From: JBOGJI01 sp050747865 | GTDB taxonomy: Bacteria; Acidobacteriota; Thermoanaerobaculia; Multivoradales; JAHEKO01 | Reading direction: 5' to 3' | Assembly: GCA_050747865.1 (NCBI GenBank) | Contig: JBOGJI010000071.1 | Span: 1-14,183, forward strand | DNA: 14,183 bases | Part shown: positions 9,059-14,183 of the stretch, in pieces | Layout of the letters: each line of letters begins with the position of its first letter | How positions within the stretch are numbered: position 1 is the stretch's first letter | Program-made: the position numbers and the translations under genes | The notes under the pieces: model-generated | Databases searched by the model: none | What the model saw: only the letters and a program-made list of their open reading frames with translations | What the model was told of the DNA's origin: nothing

Positions 9059-10291
9059 ATGCTCGACCTCGACCTCTGGCAGGAGATCCTCGCCACCATC
9101 CGGCAGAACAAGCTGCGCACGCTCTTGACCGGCTTCAGCGTCGCCTGGGGGATCTTCGTGCTCGTGCTCATGATGGGCGCCGGCGAGGGACTGGCCAACG
9201 GCATCGAGTACAACTTCCGCGACGACGCGGTCAACAGCGTCTGGATCCGCGCCGGCGAGACCAGCGTCCCCCACCGCGGCCAGCGCCCCGGCCGCGACGT
9301 CGACCTCGACAACCTGGACTACGAGGCCCTGCGCGCCCGCTACGGCGACATCGAGTACCTGGCGGGGCGCTTCTTCCTGCGCGGCCAGTTCCAGGTCCGC
9401 TACCGCAACGAGACCGGCGCCTTCTCCATCCGCGCCGTGCACCCCGACCACCAATACATCGAGAAGACGGAGGTCGTGGCCGGGCGCTACATCAACGAGC
9501 TGGACGTGGAGCAAAGGCGCAAGGTGGCGGTCCTCGGCGAGCCGGTGAGAACCGCCCTGTTCGGCGACGCCGACGCCCTGGGCCGGTACATCGACATCAA
9601 TCGCATCCCATTCCAGGTCGTCGGCCTGTTCAGCGACGACGGCAACGAGCAGGAGCAGGAGATCATCTACCTGCCGATCAGCACCGCGCAGCTCGCCTTC
9701 CGCGGCGGCCAGCGCCTCGATCAGCTCATGTTCACGATCGAAGACCCGGACATCGAGCGCAGCCAGGTCCTGGTCGACGACGTTCGCAACCAGCTCGCCG
9801 AGCGCCACCGGTTCGCCCCCGAAGACGAGCGCGCCCTGTTCATCCGCAACCTGTGGGAGGTCTTCGAGCGCTTCCTCAAGCTCACGCAGTCGATCGAGGT
9901 GTTCGTCTGGGTGGTCGGCCTGGGCACCATCCTCGCCGGTGTCGTGGGGGTGAGCAACATCATGATGATCGTGGTCAAGGAGTGCACACGCGAGCTCGGC
10001 GTGCGCAAGGCCCTGGGCGCCACCCCCGGATCCCTGATCGGGCTGGTGCTGCTCGAGGCGGTGTGCATCACCGCCGTGGCGGGCTACCTGGGGTTGGTCT
10101 CCGGCGTCGCGCTGCTCGCCGTGGTCGGGCGCGTCACCCGGGAGAGCGAGATCTTCCGCGACCCGCAGATCGACATCGGCATCGCCGTCGCCGCGACCCT
10201 GCTGCTGGTCGCCGCCGGCACCCTCGCCGGCCTGGTGCCCGCCTGGCGGGCGGCGCGGGTGCAGCCGATCGAGGCGCTGCGCGAGGAGTGA
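9059..10291 (+). CDS. MacB/FtsX-type ABC transporter permease (first of two)
   Basis: This 410-residue inner-membrane protein has the MacB arrangement. An N-terminal transmembrane helix (about 20-42) is followed by a large periplasmic domain (about 43-275) with the typical RRKVAVLG and FQVVGLF segments. The C-terminal FtsX domain has three helices (about 282-308, 325-357 and 373-395). VGVSNIMMIVVKECTRELGVRKALGATP (from 297) is the family's most conserved stretch. The protein ends AWRAARVQPIEALREE, again typical. It should form a heterodimer with the product of the next gene and act with the ATPase and adaptor in exporting an unknown substrate. The ATG is 5 bp after the ATPase stop with only a weak ribosome site, implying translational coupling. 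Confidence 0.93.
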   Translation: MLDLDLWQEILATIRQNKLRTLLTGFSVAWGIFVLVLMMGAGEGLANGIEYNFRDDAVNSVWIRAGETSVPHRGQRPGRDVDLDNLDYEALRARYGDIEYLAGRFFLRGQFQVRYRNETGAFSIRAVHPDHQYIEKTEVVAGRYINELDVEQRRKVAVLGEPVRTALFGDADALGRYIDINRIPFQVVGLFSDDGNEQEQEIIYLPISTAQLAFRGGQRLDQLMFTIEDPDIERSQVLVDDVRNQLAERHRFAPEDERALFIRNLWEVFERFLKLTQSIEVFVWVVGLGTILAGVVGVSNIMMIVVKECTRELGVRKALGATPGSLIGLVLLEAVCITAVAGYLGLVSGVALLAVVGRVTRESEIFRDPQIDIGIAVAATLLLVAAGTLAGLVPAWRAARVQPIEALREE

Positions 10292-10310
10292 GACGGATCG
10301 AGGTGCCGGC

Positions 10311-11579
10311 ATGATCTTCGATCTCGACAACTGGCAGGAGATTTGGCACTCCCTGTCGCGCAACCGACTGCGCACCCTGCTCACCGCCTTCGGCGTCTTC
10401 TGGGGCATCTTCATGCTGATGGTGCTCATCGCCTCCGGCACCGGCCTCGAGAACGGCATCACCGCTGGCTTCGCCCGCATGGCCTCGAACAGCGTCTTCG
10501 TCTGGGCGATGCGCGCCGGCAAGCCGTACCGGGGCCTGCCGGCCGGGCGCAGCATCGACATGACGAACGAGGACACCGTGGCGCTGCGCGAGGAGGTGCC
10601 GGAGGCCCAGCTGGTGCTGCCCCGCAACCGCCTGGGCGGTTGGATGGGCGGCAACAACGTCACCCGCGGCCGGCGCACCGGCGCCTTCACGGTGTTCGGC
10701 GACTACTCCGAGGTCTGGCAGGTAGAGCCGCTGGAGATGGAGCGCGGGCGTTTCCTGGATCCCCTCGATCTCGACAGCCGCCGCAAAGTGGCGGTCATCG
10801 GCCCCCGGGTGCGCGAAGTGCTGTTCGAGCCTGGAGAGGACCCGATCGGGGAATCGATCCGCATCCGCGGCGTCTACTTCCAGGTGGTCGGCCTCTTCCG
10901 CTCCCTCGATCGCAGCGAGCGGGGCGAGCAGGCGGCCGAATCGATCTACATCCCCTTCACGACCTTCCAGCGGGCGTTCAACGCCGGCGAGGAGGTCGGC
11001 TGGTACGTGCTGCTCGCGGAGCCGGGCGTCCCCGCGTCCAGGGTCGAGGAGAAGGCGATCGCCGCCCTCAAGCAACGCCATCGAGTGGCGCCCGACGACA
11101 CCCGCGCCTTCGGCTCCTTCAACCTGGAGGAGGAGTACAACAAGGTACAGAACCTGTTCACCGGCATCAGCCTGCTGGTCTGGATCGTCGGTGTCGGGAC
11201 GCTGGCCGCCGGCGTGATCGGCGTCAGCAACATCATGCTCATCATCGTCCGCGAGCGCACCCGCGAGATCGGGCTGCGCCGGGCCGTCGGCGCCACGCCC
11301 CTGCGCATCACCGGGCAGATCCTGCTCGAATCGGTCACGCTCACCTCGATCGCCGGCTATTTCGGCCTGCTCGCCGGAGTTGGCCTGATCGAGATCATCC
11401 GCGCCGCGCTGGCCCGGCTCCCGGCCGACAGCAACCGCATGTTCGCCAACCCCGGGGTCGGCTTCGAGACCGCCTTGCAGGGACTGGCCATCCTCGTCGT
11501 CGCCGGCCTCCTGGCCGGCATGCTGCCGGCGCGGCGAGCCCTGACCATCAGCCCGCGCGAGGCGCTGCACAACGAATAG
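10311..11579 (+). CDS. MacB/FtsX-type ABC transporter permease (second of two)
   Basis: This 422-residue protein is a paralogue of the permease before it. The N-terminal region aligns directly (DLDNWQEI, then NRLRTLLTAFGVFWGIF), as do the periplasmic RRKVAVIGPRV and FQVVGLF segments and the C-terminal VIGVSNIMLIIVRERTREIG followed by LRRAVGATP. Transmembrane helices are predicted near 22-42, 284-312, 333-362 and 387-406. An Arg/Gly-rich stretch (about 104-122, with WMGGNNVTRGRRTG) in the periplasmic domain is not shared with the first permease and may specialise this subunit. Two diverged permeases with one ATPase imply a heterodimeric channel rather than the MacB homodimer. GAGGT at 10300-10304 is a good ribosome site before the ATG, and the gap to the preceding gene is 19 bp. 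Confidence 0.93.
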   Translation: MIFDLDNWQEIWHSLSRNRLRTLLTAFGVFWGIFMLMVLIASGTGLENGITAGFARMASNSVFVWAMRAGKPYRGLPAGRSIDMTNEDTVALREEVPEAQLVLPRNRLGGWMGGNNVTRGRRTGAFTVFGDYSEVWQVEPLEMERGRFLDPLDLDSRRKVAVIGPRVREVLFEPGEDPIGESIRIRGVYFQVVGLFRSLDRSERGEQAAESIYIPFTTFQRAFNAGEEVGWYVLLAEPGVPASRVEEKAIAALKQRHRVAPDDTRAFGSFNLEEEYNKVQNLFTGISLLVWIVGVGTLAAGVIGVSNIMLIIVRERTREIGLRRAVGATPLRITGQILLESVTLTSIAGYFGLLAGVGLIEIIRAALARLPADSNRMFANPGVGFETALQGLAILVVAGLLAGMLPARRALTISPREALHNE

Positions 11580-11609
11580 CGTGCGCGCCGCGCTCGATCC
11601 GAGGAGACC

Positions 11610-12764
11610 ATGAAGAGAATCCTGCTCATCGTCCTGGGGCTCGCCATGCTGGTGCTGTTCGTCGGCACCCTGGCGTTCCTCTACCAGCGCTCCCGCGTCC
11701 AGCCGATGGTCTTCCAGGCCCGCGAGCCGTTTGTCACCGACATCGTCAACAAGGCGGTGGCCACCGGCTCGGTGATGCCGCGTGAGGAAGTGGCGATCAA
11801 GCCGCGGATCTCGGGCATCATCGACGAGGTTCACGTGGAGCCGGGCGAGCGCGTCGAGGAGGGGGATCTCATCGTCCGCATCCGCATCGTCCCCGACATG
11901 CTGAACCTGAGCAACGCCGACGCCCGCCTGTCGGAGGCGCGCATCCGTTTGCAGCAGGCCGACCGCGACCTCGGGCGCAATCGGGCGCTGTTCGAGCAGG
12001 GGCTCATCCCCGAGTCGAGCCTGAACGAGCTCGAGACCGCCTACGAGACGGCACGCGCCGAGGTCGAGGCGGCGGAGGACAGCCTGGCGGTCATCCAGGA
12101 GGGCGCCCGCAAGGGCGGAGCCCAGACCGCCAATACCCTGGTGCGCGCCACCATCTCCGGGATGGCGCTGGAAGTGCCGGTCGAGGTGGGCAACTCGGTC
12201 ATCGAGGTCAACAACTTCAACGAAGGCACCACCCTGGCGACCATCGCCAACATGGACGAGATGGTCTTCGAGGGCTACGTCGACGAGTCCGAAGTAGGCA
12301 AGCTCGAGACGGGGATGGACCTGGAGCTCACCGTCGGCGCCCTGGAGGACCAGCGATTCCAGGCCACCCTGGAGTACATCGCGCCCAAGGGCGTCGAGGA
12401 GGAAGAGGAGGGCGGGGCGATCCAGTTCGAGATCCGCGCCGCCACCCGGCTCGAGCAGGGGATCTTCCTACGCGCCAACTACAGCGCCACCGCCGACGTC
12501 ATCCTCGACCGCCGCGAAGGCGTGCTGGCCATCGAAGAGAGCTGGCTGCAGTTCGACGGCGGGCAGCCGTTCGTCGAGGTGCCGACCGCCGACGGCGGCT
12601 GGGAACGCCGCGACGTGGAGGTCGGCCTCTCGGACGGGCTCAACATCGAGGTCGTCTCCGGCCTGTCGCGCGACGACCGCGTCAAGGACCCGACCAGCGG
12701 CCGACCTCCGGGGACGGCACCGGAGGAGGCCCAGCAGGCAGGCGGCCGCCGTCAGCGAGCCTGA
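11610..12764 (+). CDS. Periplasmic adaptor (MacA/HlyD-like membrane fusion protein)
   Basis: This 384-residue protein is anchored by one N-terminal helix (4-24) after MKR and would link the permeases to an outer-membrane channel. Segments in order: a first barrel strand and half lipoyl domain (about 52-92, with VAIKPRISGIIDEVHVEPGERVEEGDLI), a short coiled-coil hairpin (about 97-165), the second half lipoyl segment (about 176-212, RATISGMALEVPVEVGNSV), a beta-barrel domain (about 213-295, with an acidic EEEEEGG loop at 263-269), and a membrane-proximal domain (about 296-356). The tail from 360 is polar and probably disordered. GAGGAG lies right before the ATG. No TolC-like partner is encoded nearby, so one from elsewhere would be needed. 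The stop codon is in the same frame as the antitoxin remnant that follows. Confidence 0.93.
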   Translation: MKRILLIVLGLAMLVLFVGTLAFLYQRSRVQPMVFQAREPFVTDIVNKAVATGSVMPREEVAIKPRISGIIDEVHVEPGERVEEGDLIVRIRIVPDMLNLSNADARLSEARIRLQQADRDLGRNRALFEQGLIPESSLNELETAYETARAEVEAAEDSLAVIQEGARKGGAQTANTLVRATISGMALEVPVEVGNSVIEVNNFNEGTTLATIANMDEMVFEGYVDESEVGKLETGMDLELTVGALEDQRFQATLEYIAPKGVEEEEEGGAIQFEIRAATRLEQGIFLRANYSATADVILDRREGVLAIEESWLQFDGGQPFVEVPTADGGWERRDVEVGLSDGLNIEVVSGLSRDDRVKDPTSGRPPGTAPEEAQQAGGRRQRA

Positions 12765-12782
12765 AGCGGCGGGCCGGAGCAG

Positions 12783-12875
12783 GATCCCGTCGATCGCGTC
12801 TTCGGCATCCTGAAGCTCGAGAAGAGCACAGACGAGATCATCGAAGAGCTACGCGGCCCCGCGGACCTTCGATGA
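12783..12875 (+). pseudogene. 5'-truncated antitoxin remnant (VapB-like C-terminal tail)
   Basis: The frame reads DPVDRVFGILKLEKSTDEII and then EELRGPADLR before a TGA. This resembles the C-terminal tail of antitoxins paired with PIN toxins: the pattern is an FGxLK-like strand, a TDEI helix and an ELRG end. The TGA overlaps the PIN gene start as ATGA, the normal junction of such pairs. There is no ATG, GTG or TTG in this frame between the upstream stop codon (12762-12764, which is the adaptor gene's own stop) and the tail, so the DNA-binding N-terminal half is gone. At most about 37 codons exist here. A rare CTG start at 12810 cannot be ruled out but would give only a fragment. The family call comes from memory of such tails and is moderate. 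Confidence 0.55.
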
Positions 12876-13291
12876 TCACCGCGGTCGACACCAACGTCCT
12901 GCTCGATGTCTTCGGCGCCGACAAGCAGTTCGGCGAGGCCTCGCGCGAGATGCTCCGCCAATGCCGCGCGGAGGGCAGTCTGATCGCCTGTGAGGTGGTC
13001 TGGACGGAGCTGGGACCTTCCTTCCCTTCGCGCCAGGCCTTGACCGACGCGATGGCGCAGCTGGGCGTCGCGTTCAAGGCGATGTCCATGGAGGCGGCGC
13101 TGAAGACAGGAGAGGTCTGGAAGACCCGCCAACGCCGTGGCCGCCCCCGCCCGCGGGTCGTCGCCGACTTCCTCATCGGCGCCCACGCCCTCCTTCAAGC
13201 CGACCGCCTGCTGACCCGCAACCGCGGCTTCTACCGCACATACTTCAAAGAGTTGACGATCCTCGAGCCCAACTCGCGTCAGGAAGCGTAG
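12872..13291 (+). CDS. PIN-domain toxin (VapC-like ribonuclease), apparently orphaned
   Basis: This 139-residue protein has the length and layout of VapC-type PIN ribonucleases, which need Mg2+ and typically cut tRNA or rRNA to halt growth. The first acidic motif is AVDTNVLLD (Asp6), the second is VVWTEL (Glu46), the third is RVVADFLIGAHAL (Asp99). The fourth position is LLTRNRGFYR, with Asn117 where many relatives have Asp; Asn also occurs at this place in the family. The ATG overlaps the stop of the antitoxin remnant by ATGA and has no Shine-Dalgarno, so expression normally depends on translating the antitoxin first. With the antitoxin start lost, the toxin is probably poorly made. It follows the export operon on the same strand, 107 bp after the adaptor stop. 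Confidence 0.85.
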   Translation: MITAVDTNVLLDVFGADKQFGEASREMLRQCRAEGSLIACEVVWTELGPSFPSRQALTDAMAQLGVAFKAMSMEAALKTGEVWKTRQRRGRPRPRVVADFLIGAHALLQADRLLTRNRGFYRTYFKELTILEPNSRQEA

Positions 13292-13332
13292 CCGGGAGAC
13301 GAGCGCTCTCGATTCCGTCCTGACTCTCTGCC

Positions 13333-14159
13333 ATGCCCAGGCGCCTGCGCTTCGTGCCTGAAGGAAGCCTGGTGGAGATCACCGCCAGGACCGTCCAGGG
13401 ACGGTTTCTCCTCAAGCCCGGGCCCGGCTGGACCGAGACCTTCGTCGGCATCCTTGCCCGCGCCCAGAAACTCTTTCCTCTCAAGATCCACGCCTTCGTC
13501 TGCCTCAGCGGACACTTCCATCTCCTCGTGACGCCCGACGACGCCCAACAGCTCGCCGGTTTCATGAACCACGTGCTCACCAATCTGTCGAAAGAGGCCG
13601 GACGCCGACACGGCTGGCGCGGGCCGCTCTTCGAGCGACGGCACCAGGCCATCCTGGTCACCGGCGAGGAGCGCGCACATGTCGAGCGACTTACCTACCT
13701 CCTCCGACACGGCGCCAAAGAAGGACTGGTGGCACGACCGGAGGACTGGCCCGGCCCCCAATGCGCGCGAGCCTTGCGCACCGGCCAGCCCACGCGCGGC
13801 GTCTGGATCTCCCGCACCTTAGCCCCAGGCAGTACCGCGCGGCGATCGCCGACACCCTGAAGCAGATCGAGGAGGAGACCACGCTTCGCCACCAACGCGA
13901 CGAGACGACGCCGCTGGGCATCGCCGACATCCTCGCCCAGCACCCCCACGCCTCACCTAATAAGCCGAAGCGCGCACCGGCGCCGCTCGTCCACGCCGCA
14001 AGCCGCAAGATGAGACGGGAGTTCTACGCCCTCTACGCCGCCTTCGTCGGCGCCTTCTACGAGGCCGTCGAGCGGCTCAAGGCCGGCTGCTTCCCAGCGG
14101 GCTTTCCTGACGGCGCCTTCCCGCCGCCCCTGCCGCTCCCTCTCGCCGCACCCGGGTAA
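13333..14159 (+). pseudogene. Broken Y1 (HUH) transposase-like gene, REP-associated type
   Basis: Two adjoining frames together make one protein. The first (13333 to about 13806) begins MPRRLRFVPEGSLVEITART and has the HUH motif HFH (residues 61-63 in LSGHFHLLVTPDD). Its likely catalytic Tyr122 lies in LTYLLRHGAKEGLVARPEDW. This is the layout of single-strand transposases related to IS200/IS605 and the REP-associated group. The second frame (about 13809 to the TAA at 14159) resumes with LPHLSPRQYRAAIADTLKQI, then GIADILAQHP, KRAPAPLVHAASRKMRREFY and a proline-rich end. From memory of the family, several tens of residues between GVW (156-158) and the HLSP segment are missing, so the break looks like an out-of-frame internal deletion. 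Read straight, the first frame stops at 13860 with 175 residues, keeping the whole nuclease domain. No clear flanking transposon ends were found. Confidence 0.75.
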
Positions 14160-14183
14160 CGGCGACCGCGGCGGCGTACGTCG

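Noticed and set aside
8645..11834. Two long minus-strand frames (681 and 566 codons) opposite the ABC permease genes
   Set aside because: Both lie antisense to recognised permease and adaptor genes and show low-complexity Asp/Ala/Gly/His-rich products. They appear to be codon-composition artefacts.
13292..14183. Complete insertion sequence around the HUH transposase-like gene
   Set aside because: I found no matching terminal palindromes or target features on either side and no accessory tnpB, and the gene itself is broken.

Overview
This is a high-G+C bacterial segment (by eye about two thirds G+C) with Gram-negative features: predicted lipoproteins, a tripartite-style efflux ABC operon with a membrane-anchored periplasmic adaptor, and Hfq. 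The lineage is inferred only. The TPR/SLH-like lipoprotein, the short tail-less Hfq, and a transposase-like protein of a kind I associate with Acidobacteriota (Thermoanaerobaculia-like) point there, but nothing here proves it.

Left part (158-8174, minus strand). Reading in the direction of transcription: miaA (tRNA dimethylallyltransferase), hfq (RNA chaperone), a TPR lipoprotein with an SLH-like segment, an AI-2E/PerM-family membrane protein, dnaE (DNA polymerase III alpha subunit), and a lipoprotein of unknown function. miaA and hfq overlap by an ATGA. hfq overlaps the TPR lipoprotein gene by about 35 bp, and the next gap is 4 bp, so the first four genes look like one translationally coupled operon. 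dnaE follows after 58 bp. The last lipoprotein has its own strong Shine-Dalgarno and perhaps its own promoter.

Right part (8319-12764, plus strand). A divergent operon encodes a MacB-type ABC ATPase, two paralogous FtsX/MacB-type permeases, and a MacA/HlyD-like adaptor. This is a complete inner-membrane and periplasmic export module without an outer-membrane TolC in the window. The 144-bp divergent intergenic region holds an 8-bp inverted repeat with arms 42 bp apart and a perfect 7-bp hairpin just before the GTG start of the ATPase.

Right end (12765-14159, plus strand). This is a decaying accessory patch. It holds a 5'-truncated antitoxin remnant with no start codon, a PIN-domain toxin overlapping it by ATGA, and a Y1 (HUH) transposase-like gene of the REP-associated type broken by an apparent out-of-frame internal deletion.

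Positions 1-157 contain no gene I can support, only a hairpin. I saw no tRNA, rRNA, CRISPR array or complete mobile element. I did not find a clearly new multi-gene system. The best leads are the orphaned toxin remnant, the broken HUH transposase, the divergent control region of the export operon, and the miaA-hfq-linked lipoprotein.
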